A stretch of DNA of 8,705 nucleotides from Desulfobacteraceae bacterium UBA2771 (GTDB lineage: Bacteria > Desulfobacterota > Desulfobacteria > Desulfobacterales > Desulfosarcinaceae), in NCBI GenBank assembly GCA_002352605.1, contig DEIP01000147.1:27464-36168 (forward strand), read 5' to 3'. Below, piece by piece: positions 1 to 6,283 of this stretch. Both the position numbers and the translations under genes were made by a program. Within the stretch, counting starts at the first letter, position 1. The number at the start of each line of letters is the position of its first letter. The notes under the pieces were generated by a model. It was not told where the DNA came from, ran no database searches, and worked only from the letters and a program-made list of their open reading frames with translations.

Positions 1-28
1 TCAGCCAAAGATGGGCTGAAGCTGAGAT

Positions 29-52
29 GCAAAAATGTGAAGTTATTTTTGC
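29..52. repeat. AT-rich inverted repeat downstream of trmL
   Basis: GCAAAAAT (29-36) and ATTTTTGC (45-52) are perfect reverse complements separated by 8 bases. The pair lies about 40 bases past the stop of the leftward trmL gene. A second short stem, TCAGCC (1-6) with GGCTGA (14-19), sits next to it. The repeat could weakly end transcription on either strand, since each arm carries an A- or T-tract. However, the stem has only two G-C pairs, so an intrinsic terminator is doubtful. No gene was seen in positions 1-88. Confidence 0.3.
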
Positions 53-88
53 GCGAGCCCTTAACGTTGAAAAACAGGCTGATGCGTA

Positions 89-607
89 TCAATTTTGCCG
101 TCGGTCATCGCCGGCAACCATTCTTGTGCTTCGCAGGCGCTCATACAGGGCGATACCCGCTGCGGTGGACAGGTTCAGCGATCGAATCTCTCCGGTAATG
201 GGAATCCGGAAGCAGGCCCGGGGGTAGCGGCGGAGAATCCCTTCAGGAAGTCCGTCGGTCTCGGATCCAAACACCAGAAACATGCGCCGGCGGGCCGGCA
301 TTTCCCAGAAGAGCCGGGAGCCGCCCTTGGTGAACAATGCAATTTCACCGTTTACCGGATTGAGCGCCTCTCCGAAGGCATCGAAACTGTCCCAGATGTC
401 GACGGATACACGCTCCCAGTAATCCAGGCCGGCCCGTTTCACCTGGCGGCTGTCTAAAGAGAACCCCAGGGGGCGGATCAGGTGCAGCCGGGCACCGGCA
501 CCCAGGCAGGTGCGGCCGATGTTCCCGGTATTCCAGTGTATTTCGGGGGCCACCAGAACCACGTGACACTCAGGAGCAGCATTGGCATATTCAGCGCCAT
601 TATCCAT
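89..607 (-). CDS. trmL: tRNA (cytidine/uridine-34)-2'-O-methyltransferase TrmL (SPOUT/SpoU family)
   Basis: This cytoplasmic enzyme is predicted to methylate the 2'-hydroxyl of the wobble nucleotide 34 of tRNA-Leu isoacceptors using S-adenosylmethionine. All three SpoU motifs are visible. Motif 1 is NTGNIGRTC, just after VVLVAPEIHW. Motif 2 is FGSETDGLP in the middle. Motif 3 is IPITGEIRSLNLSTAAGIAL near the C-terminus, with the knot-forming SLNLS. From 607 the protein is 172 aa, close to the roughly 155 aa usual for the family. An in-frame ATG at 649 would add 14 residues and overlap the upstream protease gene by 19 bases. I prefer 607 for three reasons: it removes the overlap, matches family length, and has GGAT a few bases upstream. 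The 649 start has only AAAAGA and cannot be excluded. The gene directly follows the M48 protease gene and is likely co-transcribed with it. Confidence 0.9.
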   Translation of the reverse strand: MDNGAEYANAAPECHVVLVAPEIHWNTGNIGRTCLGAGARLHLIRPLGFSLDSRQVKRAGLDYWERVSVDIWDSFDAFGEALNPVNGEIALFTKGGSRLFWEMPARRRMFLVFGSETDGLPEGILRRYPRACFRIPITGEIRSLNLSTAAGIALYERLRSTRMVAGDDRRQN

Positions 608-630
608 ATCATCCGATTTGATGAACACCT

Positions 631-1962
631 CTACTTGACGTATCCCCATTCTTTTAGCCGCTGGTATGCATATTGGGCCTGTTTTCCCTGCTGAACCTGC
701 TTCAGATAGCTGTTGTAGGCCTGGGCGGCCGGTTCGATTTTCTCCATTCCCTCCAGCGACAGCCCTTTAAAAAACACCGTATTGGGATTGCCGGGCAGCC
801 GGTTTTCGTAGTTGGTAAAGTCTTCGTAAGCAGCATCGTACTTTTTATTGCGGATCTTGGTGATACCGCTGATATGGTACGCTTGGGCTTCTGCCGGGTA
901 GACCTGCTTGGCTCGGTCCGCATAGCGCTCCGCCTCGCGGTCCTTTTTTTGAACCAGCTGACACTTGGCCATGAGCAGCAGCCCCGCATAATCGTTTGGT
1001 GCCTGACGCAACGCCTGTTCGTATAGTCCTTCGGCTCGGCCGAACTGTTCCTTGCCCATGGCCATTTCCCCGTCCTGCATATTTTTAATGGCGCCTTTAA
1101 GCGTTCTCAGGCCGGCGGTGTTGTCCATGTATCGCTCTTTATGCAGGGGCTGACCGTCGAATTGCCGGTAGTCATTGGTGGCCTGGGTTACCGACGTCCG
1201 GTATCGCTCGGAGGACATGGGGTGGGTGGCAAAGAGAAGTTCCGTGATGCCGGTCTGGTGGCGGTTCATGCTGTTGAGCATCTCCATGAGGTCCACCATG
1301 CCCTGAGGGCCGTATCCGGCTTGGGTCATGTAATCCATACCCAGATTGTCCGCCTGGCGCTCGTTATCGCGGCTGTAGGAAGCCAGCAGGGCGCCCGAGC
1401 CGAGCTGTCCCAATTGTTCGGCAAGGTTGCCTGCTTCGGAACCCAAGGTCACACCGGTCAATACGGCCAGTCCCCCCACGGCCACGTTGGCCATCTGGGA
1501 TTTGGACATGCTTGCGGCCGTATGTCGGGCATTGACGTGGCCCAATTCGTGACCGAGCAGGGCGGCCAGTTCGGCTTCATTTTCCAGCTCCAGCATGATG
1601 CCCCGGGTGCAGGCAATGCTGCCGCCGGGAAAAGCGTAGGCATTCACATAGTTGGCATTCACGCAGTGAAAGTTGTACGGCATATGTTTGCGGTGGGTAA
1701 TGGTGGTCAGCCGCTTCCCGGAGGTATCAATATAGTTTTGCAGGGTCTGGTCCTGAACGGTTCCGTAGTCGGTGGAGAACTGGGAGGGCGCATATCGTTT
1801 ATCAATGGCAATCTCCTGTTTTTCATCCATGATCATGAACTGGGATTTCCCCGTAACGGGGTTGGTGGCACAACCCATGGCCAGGCCGGTGGCCGCCATG
1901 GAGGTCATGATGAGAAATTCTCGGCGGCTCAGCCCACTGACGGTTTTTTGGGAAACACGCAT
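631..1962 (-). CDS. M48 family zinc metalloprotease lipoprotein with C-terminal TPR-like repeats
   Basis: This is a predicted envelope zinc endopeptidase of the BepA/LoiP-like M48 type, probably involved in quality control of outer-membrane or periplasmic proteins. Residue numbers count from the ATG at 1962 (443 aa). The N-terminus has a twin-arginine-like SRREFLI (12-18), a hydrophobic stretch and LAMGC. This suggests a Tat-exported lipoprotein with Cys31 as the anchor, followed by CATNPVTGKSQF, typical of these lipoproteins. The zinc site is HELGH (138-142). The third ligand is the Glu of NERQAD (about 201). A conserved HPMSSER lies near 247-253. Residues about 300-425 look like two or three TPR helical pairs. 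A GTG at 1968 is also in frame, but AAGG five bases before the 1962 ATG favours the shorter form. Nothing suggests inactivation. The upstream neighbour is the zinc-ribbon gene, 156 bases away. trmL follows immediately. Confidence 0.9.
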   Translation of the reverse strand: MRVSQKTVSGLSRREFLIMTSMAATGLAMGCATNPVTGKSQFMIMDEKQEIAIDKRYAPSQFSTDYGTVQDQTLQNYIDTSGKRLTTITHRKHMPYNFHCVNANYVNAYAFPGGSIACTRGIMLELENEAELAALLGHELGHVNARHTAASMSKSQMANVAVGGLAVLTGVTLGSEAGNLAEQLGQLGSGALLASYSRDNERQADNLGMDYMTQAGYGPQGMVDLMEMLNSMNRHQTGITELLFATHPMSSERYRTSVTQATNDYRQFDGQPLHKERYMDNTAGLRTLKGAIKNMQDGEMAMGKEQFGRAEGLYEQALRQAPNDYAGLLLMAKCQLVQKKDREAERYADRAKQVYPAEAQAYHISGITKIRNKKYDAAYEDFTNYENRLPGNPNTVFFKGLSLEGMEKIEPAAQAYNSYLKQVQQGKQAQYAYQRLKEWGYVK

Positions 1963-2118
1963 ACGCACCTTAAAATTCAGAAGATTTTATTTGAAATTGG
2001 TTTTCGTCTGACCCATCAAGGTCTGATAATAATGTTTTCGGCAAGGGTGGAGGGCGGACACCGCATAGCAATACGGCGGCGATCGATAGCGCAGTCCTAA
2101 AATGATATCTAAAAACCT
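1963..2118 (-). other. Intergenic region upstream of the M48 protease gene
   Basis: This 156-bp gap separates the zinc-ribbon gene from the protease gene. No coding frame was supported here. On the minus strand it contains AT-rich segments, but no pair of -35/-10 boxes with proper spacing that I would call a promoter. There is also no GC stem followed by a T-run after the zinc-ribbon stop. Read-through or an unrecognised promoter could both serve the protease gene. Confidence 0.4.
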
Positions 2119-2436
2119 CTATTTTGTCCGCTGCCCACAATGCGGACAATACTTAAAAGATTCATCAACAGGCCGTTTACAGGCCACACATGTTCTGGAA
2201 GCGCCTGCCGCCGGTTTCTTTTGTGGTGAGTCCTGAGGCTCATCCACCGGTCGCCGGCAGCCTTCGCACAACAAAAACGGATTCCCCTGTTTCACCCGGA
2301 ACAGGGGAATGAAAAACAGGCTCAGGTAGTGGTCTACCCGGGTGGTATAGGCCCGTATCAGCCCGCAGGCCGGGCAGCGTTGTGGATATTCTCCCACCCG
2401 TCTGGTTTTGGGTTGAACGCCGGCGATCAGAAACAT
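2119..2436 (-). CDS. Small double zinc-ribbon protein
   Basis: This is a 105-aa protein of unknown function. Four CxxC knuckles make two predicted zinc ribbons. The first joins CPAC (21-24) to CEGC (57-60) across a hydrophobic loop, YLSLFFIPLF (37-46), resembling zinc_ribbon_15-like proteins. The second joins CVAC (83-86) to CPHC (97-100) near the C-terminus, a compact ribbon. The two are linked by a Pro/Lys-rich stretch. No signal peptide is evident. The short hydrophobic loop probably packs in the ribbon and need not be a membrane helix. AAAAGGG four bases before the ATG is a good ribosome-binding site. It could mediate protein or nucleic-acid contacts, but the sequence does not say which. 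Confidence 0.75.
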   Translation of the reverse strand: MFLIAGVQPKTRRVGEYPQRCPACGLIRAYTTRVDHYLSLFFIPLFRVKQGNPFLLCEGCRRPVDEPQDSPQKKPAAGASRTCVACKRPVDESFKYCPHCGQRTK

Positions 2437-2485
2437 GATACCCTTTTAATACTTCGCCAACCGTCGAATGCGTCGTCCCGGATGA

Positions 2486-2514
2486 TTGGCTGTTGCATGC
2501 GTGAATTATATTGT
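2486..2514 (+). promoter_or_regulatory. Candidate rightward promoter for the amidohydrolase gene
   Basis: TTGGCT (2486-2491) and TATTGT (2509-2514) are 17 bases apart, each matching the sigma-70 consensus at four of six positions. They lie about 55 bases before the amidohydrolase ATG. An alternative -10 is TATAAA (2514-2519), which pairs with TTGCAT at a spacing of 15. The call rests on the divergent gene arrangement as much as on the weak boxes. Confidence 0.3.
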
Positions 2515-2536
2515 ATAAAAAAAGCCCCATAGTCAA
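2505..2536 (-). promoter_or_regulatory. Candidate leftward promoter for the zinc-ribbon gene
   Basis: On the minus strand there is TTGACT (2531-2536) and a perfect TATAAT (2505-2510). They are 20 bases apart, longer than ideal. The overlapping TACAAT gives a spacing of 15. The TATAAT lies about 70 bases before the zinc-ribbon start, in a divergent intergenic region where a promoter is expected. It overlaps the rightward candidate. Confidence 0.35.
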
Positions 2537-2567
2537 TATGGAAAACGCCTTACATAGGAGCAAAACC

Positions 2568-3407
2568 ATGATCATCGATTTCCACGTTCACACATTTCCC
2601 GCTGAAATCCGGGATCACCGGGAGCGTTTTTTCGACGCCGAACCTGAATTCAAGCTGTTATACGAATCCCCCAAGTCCAGACTGGTATCCGCATCGGATA
2701 TCATCGATACGATGGACGACCAGGGGGTGGACCTGTCGGTGGTGTTCGGCTTTCCCTGGCGCACGCCGGAGACCTGTCGGCGGAATAACGACTATGTTAT
2801 CGAAGCGGTGAACAGATATCCGGACCGCTTGCGGGGCCTGTGCTGCGTGGACAGCCTCAATCCGAATGCGGCCGAAGAGGTGCGGCGCTGCCTGGACGCC
2901 GGCCTGAGCGGGGTGGGGGAACTGGCCTTTTACGGTTGCGGCATCGACGATGAATGCCAGCGGAGCTTAGGCCCCATCATGGCCATGTGTCGGGAACGGG
3001 ATATGCCGGTGCTTTTGCATACCAACGAGGAGGTGGGCCATCTCTACCCGGGCAAGACCCCCAACACCATGATCCAGATCTACGAAACCATGGCCCGCTT
3101 CCCGGACAACACCATCGTGCTGGCTCACTGGGGAGGTGGGATCTTCTTTTATCAGCTGCTCAAAAAAGCGGTCAAAGAGACCTTGAAAAACGTTTATTAC
3201 GACACCGCCGCATCGCCATTTCTATACGACAGTCGAATCTACCGCTATGCCAAGGATCTGGTGGGGCTGAACAAGGTGCTGCTGGGTACTGATTACCCGC
3301 TGCTCAAACCTGCACGTTACATCATGGAGATGACCGAGGCCGGGCTGAGCCAGGCGGATAGAGAGATGGTCTGCGGGAAAAATGCCGCCCGGTTGCTGAA
3401 ACTTTAA
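2568..3407 (+). CDS. Amidohydrolase-2 family metal-dependent hydrolase (TIM barrel)
   Basis: This is a cytoplasmic metal-dependent hydrolase or decarboxylase of the amidohydrolase superfamily (amidohydrolase_2 type), 279 aa. The opening MIIDFHVHTFP supplies the two N-terminal metal histidines (His6, His8). HTNEE (His151) follows. Next is VLAHWGGG (His187). LLGTDYPL (Asp242) is the catalytic/metal aspartate at the end of the barrel. The order and spacing match the family, and the length is typical. The ATG at 2568 is chosen because it starts right at the first barrel strand and has TAGGAG seven bases upstream. An in-frame ATG at 2511 would add 19 residues without a family match. The substrate cannot be inferred: relatives include aminocarboxymuconate-semialdehyde and resorcylate decarboxylases and many uncharacterised proteins. 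No pathway partners are adjacent. Confidence 0.85.
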   Translation: MIIDFHVHTFPAEIRDHRERFFDAEPEFKLLYESPKSRLVSASDIIDTMDDQGVDLSVVFGFPWRTPETCRRNNDYVIEAVNRYPDRLRGLCCVDSLNPNAAEEVRRCLDAGLSGVGELAFYGCGIDDECQRSLGPIMAMCRERDMPVLLHTNEEVGHLYPGKTPNTMIQIYETMARFPDNTIVLAHWGGGIFFYQLLKKAVKETLKNVYYDTAASPFLYDSRIYRYAKDLVGLNKVLLGTDYPLLKPARYIMEMTEAGLSQADREMVCGKNAARLLKL

Positions 3408-3456
3408 ATCCTGACCATTGGACCTTGACCTCAACTTTTTTTCTTTCCTTTTCCCG

Positions 3457-3473
3457 GAACATTCTTTATGTTC
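3457..3473. promoter_or_regulatory. Inverted repeat, candidate operator upstream of trpR
   Basis: GAACAT (3457-3462) and ATGTTC (3468-3473) form a perfect 6-bp inverted repeat with a 5-base spacer, 141 bases upstream of the trpR ATG. Its size suits a dimeric repressor site, possibly for autoregulation. It lacks the CTAG core known from enterobacterial TrpR operators, so the regulator is unknown. Confidence 0.3.
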
Positions 3474-3512
3474 TGATAGATAGGAACAGCATCGACCGAT
3501 TCTTCTCCGTAT

Positions 3513-3551
3513 AAGGGAGGCGGGCGCAATCAAGCCCTTTTTACCGCCCGC
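3513..3551 (+). promoter_or_regulatory. GC-rich inverted repeat/possible pseudoknot in the trpR leader
   Basis: GCGGGCG (3520-3526) pairs perfectly with CGCCCGC (3545-3551) across 18 bases. A second pairing, AAGGG (3513-3517) with CCCTT (3535-3539), crosses the first. In RNA the two could form an H-type pseudoknot or be mutually exclusive. It lies 62 bases before the trpR start. There is no T-run after the long stem, so it is not a simple terminator. Function is inferred only from position and symmetry. Confidence 0.3.
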
Positions 3552-3613
3552 ATCAATGATAACCCAAAAGGGTCAACCCGGCTTCATCCAGCCGCAATCC
3601 AAGAGGCCGACCC

Positions 3614-3901
3614 ATGAAACCCGTCACCCGGGAATTGGTTGACGTCTTCGCCCGGACAGCCGACCGAAAAAAGATGGAAGTGCTGTTCCGGGAGATCTTC
3701 ACACCCAGCGAAATTGATACCCTCACCCTTCGTTGGCAACTGCTCAAAGATCTCTACGAAGGTAAGACCCAGCGTAAGATTGCCACCGATCACAAAATCA
3801 GCCTCTGCAAAATCACCCGCGGTTCAAAGCTGCTCAAAGCCGGGGACAGTTACATGAAAAAGGTGCTGGACGAGCTGTACAAAAAAGGGAAAGATGATTG
3901 A
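3614..3901 (+). CDS. trpR: Trp repressor family transcriptional regulator (YerC/TrpR-like)
   Basis: This is a 95-aa DNA-binding protein of the TrpR superfamily. The family core is clear: FTPSEIDTLTLRWQLLKDL (about 29-47), then a helix-turn-helix spanning GKTQRKIATDHKISLCKITR (about 50-69) and the GSKLLK tail. In characterised TrpR the dimer binds tryptophan and shuts off tryptophan biosynthesis or uptake genes. The shorter N-terminus and the SLCKITRGS signature resemble the YerC-type branch, where the effector and targets are less certain. AGAGG seven bases before the ATG supports the start. No trp genes are in the window, so the tryptophan role is by family only. A structured 206-bp leader precedes it. 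Another 222 bp separate it from the kinase genes, so it is probably a single-gene unit or follows the amidohydrolase. Confidence 0.8.
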   Translation: MKPVTRELVDVFARTADRKKMEVLFREIFTPSEIDTLTLRWQLLKDLYEGKTQRKIATDHKISLCKITRGSKLLKAGDSYMKKVLDELYKKGKDD

Positions 3902-4123
3902 ACGCCGATTTTCTCCGCCCCATGGGGGGAGGGGATATTTGGTTTGGTGTCGGTCTGCCGATGTCGCATGGATTGTCGAGGACCCCGGAAAAACAAAGTT
4001 AAAGCTAATGCCTGAACCGACGGTGCCGATATATTATCCGATGAGTGAAACCGAGTGATATAGACGTATAGAGGATGGAAATATCTGATCTGATATCGTT
4101 TCTGATTGGTAAGGCCGGTGCCG
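3902..4123 (+). other. Intergenic region upstream of the kinase operon
   Basis: This 222-bp gap holds no supported gene. A G/C palindrome around CCCCATGGGG (about 3920-3929) has no following T-run, so it is not a good terminator for trpR. Near the kinase start there is an imperfect palindrome, ATATC-TGATCT-GATAT (4081-4096). The decamer CGGTGCCGAT also occurs twice (4021-4030 and 4116-4125), the second copy running into the start codon. No sigma-70 or sigma-54 promoter could be called confidently. Confidence 0.4.
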
Positions 4124-6283
4124 ATGAAAGCTAAAAAATCTTTTTTTAATCAGATATCAACCCTGAAAAACCTTCCCACCCTTCCTCATATTTTACTGAA
4201 GCTTTTTGACGCCTGCAACCAGGACAGCATTAATCTCGATGAGATTGCAGCCATTGTAGGCAAGGATCCCGCGTTGAGTGCCAAGCTCCTGAAGTTGGTA
4301 AATTCAGCCCATTTTGGATTGCCCCAAAAAGTCCAGGACATCAACCAGGCAGTGGTCCTTGTCGGCACCAGCGGTGTCAAGAACATGGCAATCTGTGCCT
4401 GTGTCTATGAAGCGTTCCCCAAACCGAAAAAGAACGGATGCTTCAATCTGAAATCGTTTTGGTGGCACTCCCTCAGGTGCGCCTTTTTATCAAAAAACAT
4501 GGCCGCCGAAATGAACATCGACCAACCGGATGAAGCTTTTGTTTCCGGCCTATTGCACGACATCGGCAAGGTTGTGCTATGGATTAATTTTAATGCGTCA
4601 TATGACGTTCTCCTTGAAAATTGCCGAAATGACGGGCGGCGCCTGATCGAGGAGGAATCCCGGTTGGGGGCAACTCATTGCGAGGTTGGGGCATGGCTGC
4701 TTGATCGCTGGAATTTTCAGACCGTGGTTTCCGATTCAGTGCGCTATCATCATGCGAACCCTATCCGTATTGCACAGGCGCTTCCGATAACGCAGATCCT
4801 CTATGTTGCCAACTTGTTGTGTCAGGACGCCGAAGCCGCAACGAGCCAAGGCGTTGGTTTGGCCCAAAAAATTTTAGGGCTGAGCACGGAGGAATGTGAT
4901 GCTTTGATTGAAAGCGCCGGCAAGGAGGCCAGGGATGTGGCCGATGCGTTAGACATCTGCATAACGGCCGATGAGCCGGTCTCAGAAATGATCGATGAAA
5001 AAGATCAGAACGTTCATGACGTCCTGGCCCGGGAGGTGCGCAACGTATCATTGCTCATGGGAACGATGGAGGGATTTTTAACGGCAAAGGATCAGAATGA
5101 GATTCTGTCCGTTATCGCAGATGGCCTGAAAATCCTCTTGGATATTAATGGTTTGCTTTTTTTCCTGGTCGATGCGGAAAAAGGTGTTCTTTTCGGATAT
5201 TCTCGTGATAAAACGGGCCGTTACATAAGGATGCGCAGTCTCGCCGTTTCTATGCATCTGGGTCAAAGCCTGCCGGTGAAGGCCATCATCGAAAATAAAG
5301 TGCTGGATTCTTTCGACGCGGGGCCCCAACGCCCGCTGACGATCCTCGATGAACAAATCATTCGCCTGTTCGGTGGGCAAGGCATTTATTGCCTTCCCCT
5401 GATTGCACGTGGAGATTCGGTGGGGGTTGTGGTTCTGCCAATCCAAAAAAGTGACTTGCCGCACCTTTTGGAAAATAAAAAACTATTGGACATTTTTATT
5501 CACAAGGGCGCCTTGGCGCTTCGTCTCGACTATTTGAAGTGCAGCCGGTTGCAAGGCATTCAGGCAACGCGTGTTGATGCCTCCAGCGATTTGGCCAGAA
5601 GAGTGGTTCACGAAGTCAACAACCCGTTGAGCATTATTAAAAACTATCTAAAAATACTTGAAAAAAAGTTGCCTGGTGAAAATGTCGCCCAGGATGAGAT
5701 CCGAATTATCAACGAGGAGATTAACCGGGTCTCCCTGCTCCTGAGGAAACTAACTGATTTTTCCACGAAAAAAGTACCAACGCGTGAAATGACAGACATT
5801 AATGCATTGCTGATGGACATTGTCAAACTGACCAAGGATTCCCTGCGCAGGCATTCAAATGTAAATTTACTAACGAATTTCGAACAGGATCTGCCAAACG
5901 TCGGCGCAGAAAAGTCAGAACTCAAACAAGTTTTTATCAACCTGATCAAAAATGCAGCTGAAGCCATGCAATCGGGTGGGAATCTTCACATAAGGACCCG
6001 ACATATTCCGTCTCCCATTGGTAGCGAGCGCGTGCGGGGAAAAAAAGGTGTTAACGGGAGTGTCGAGATACAATTCGTGGATGATGGCCCCGGAATCCCA
6101 GATGCCATAAAGGAAAAATTGTTTGACCCTTATATCAGTTCCAAGGAGAGCGGACATTCCGGATTAGGTCTTTCCATCGTTTATAACATTGTTAAATCAT
6201 TTCAAGGCCATATAGCCTGTGAGAGTGTCTTGGACAAAGGGACCGTCTTTACCATTGAATTGCCTATTCAAGGTGGCACATGA
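4124..6283 (+). CDS. HDOD-GAF sensor histidine kinase
   Basis: This is a 719-aa cytoplasmic signalling protein without membrane segments. Numbering is from the ATG at 4124. An HDOD domain spans about 14-210, starting LPTLPHILLKLF. It keeps WWH (His115), LLHDIGK (His145-Asp146), His185 and the YHH pair (209-210). A GAF-like sensor domain covers about 310-470. The HisKA dimerisation helix has VVHEVNNPLSIIKNYL, with phosphorylatable His496. The HATPase_c domain shows the N box NLIKNAAEAM (Asn610), DDGPGIP and SGLGLS. It should autophosphorylate and pass phosphate to a response regulator, most likely REC domains of the next protein, whose ATG overlaps its TGA. It has no receiver of its own. A TTG at 4106 would extend it by 6 residues. 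The ATG has AAGG nine bases upstream and is preferred. The ligand of the GAF domain is unknown. Confidence 0.9.
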   Translation: MKAKKSFFNQISTLKNLPTLPHILLKLFDACNQDSINLDEIAAIVGKDPALSAKLLKLVNSAHFGLPQKVQDINQAVVLVGTSGVKNMAICACVYEAFPKPKKNGCFNLKSFWWHSLRCAFLSKNMAAEMNIDQPDEAFVSGLLHDIGKVVLWINFNASYDVLLENCRNDGRRLIEEESRLGATHCEVGAWLLDRWNFQTVVSDSVRYHHANPIRIAQALPITQILYVANLLCQDAEAATSQGVGLAQKILGLSTEECDALIESAGKEARDVADALDICITADEPVSEMIDEKDQNVHDVLAREVRNVSLLMGTMEGFLTAKDQNEILSVIADGLKILLDINGLLFFLVDAEKGVLFGYSRDKTGRYIRMRSLAVSMHLGQSLPVKAIIENKVLDSFDAGPQRPLTILDEQIIRLFGGQGIYCLPLIARGDSVGVVVLPIQKSDLPHLLENKKLLDIFIHKGALALRLDYLKCSRLQGIQATRVDASSDLARRVVHEVNNPLSIIKNYLKILEKKLPGENVAQDEIRIINEEINRVSLLLRKLTDFSTKKVPTREMTDINALLMDIVKLTKDSLRRHSNVNLLTNFEQDLPNVGAEKSELKQVFINLIKNAAEAMQSGGNLHIRTRHIPSPIGSERVRGKKGVNGSVEIQFVDDGPGIPDAIKEKLFDPYISSKESGHSGLGLSIVYNIVKSFQGHIACESVLDKGTVFTIELPIQGGT

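Noticed and set aside
1141..2100. 319-codon open frame on the plus strand
   Set aside because: It lies antisense to the M48 protease gene, which has full family motifs. Its translation is Gly/His-rich with no domain, as expected of a shadow frame in GC-rich DNA.
3435..3450. T-rich run after the amidohydrolase gene as an intrinsic terminator
   Set aside because: No GC-rich stem precedes the T-tract. CCATTGG is too short to form one.
3222..3533. 103-codon minus-strand frame spanning the end of the amidohydrolase gene and the trpR leader
   Set aside because: Most of it is antisense to conserved amidohydrolase sequence. The translation looks random.
3914..3936. CTCC-G-CCCC/GGGGGGAG palindrome after trpR as a terminator
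   Set aside because: The loop is nearly absent and no T-run follows. It may be simple G/C symmetry.
3940..4123. Sigma-54 promoter for the NtrB-like kinases
   Set aside because: No TGGCAC-N5-TTGC match was found. TGGTGTCGG and the later GC-rich segments do not fit.
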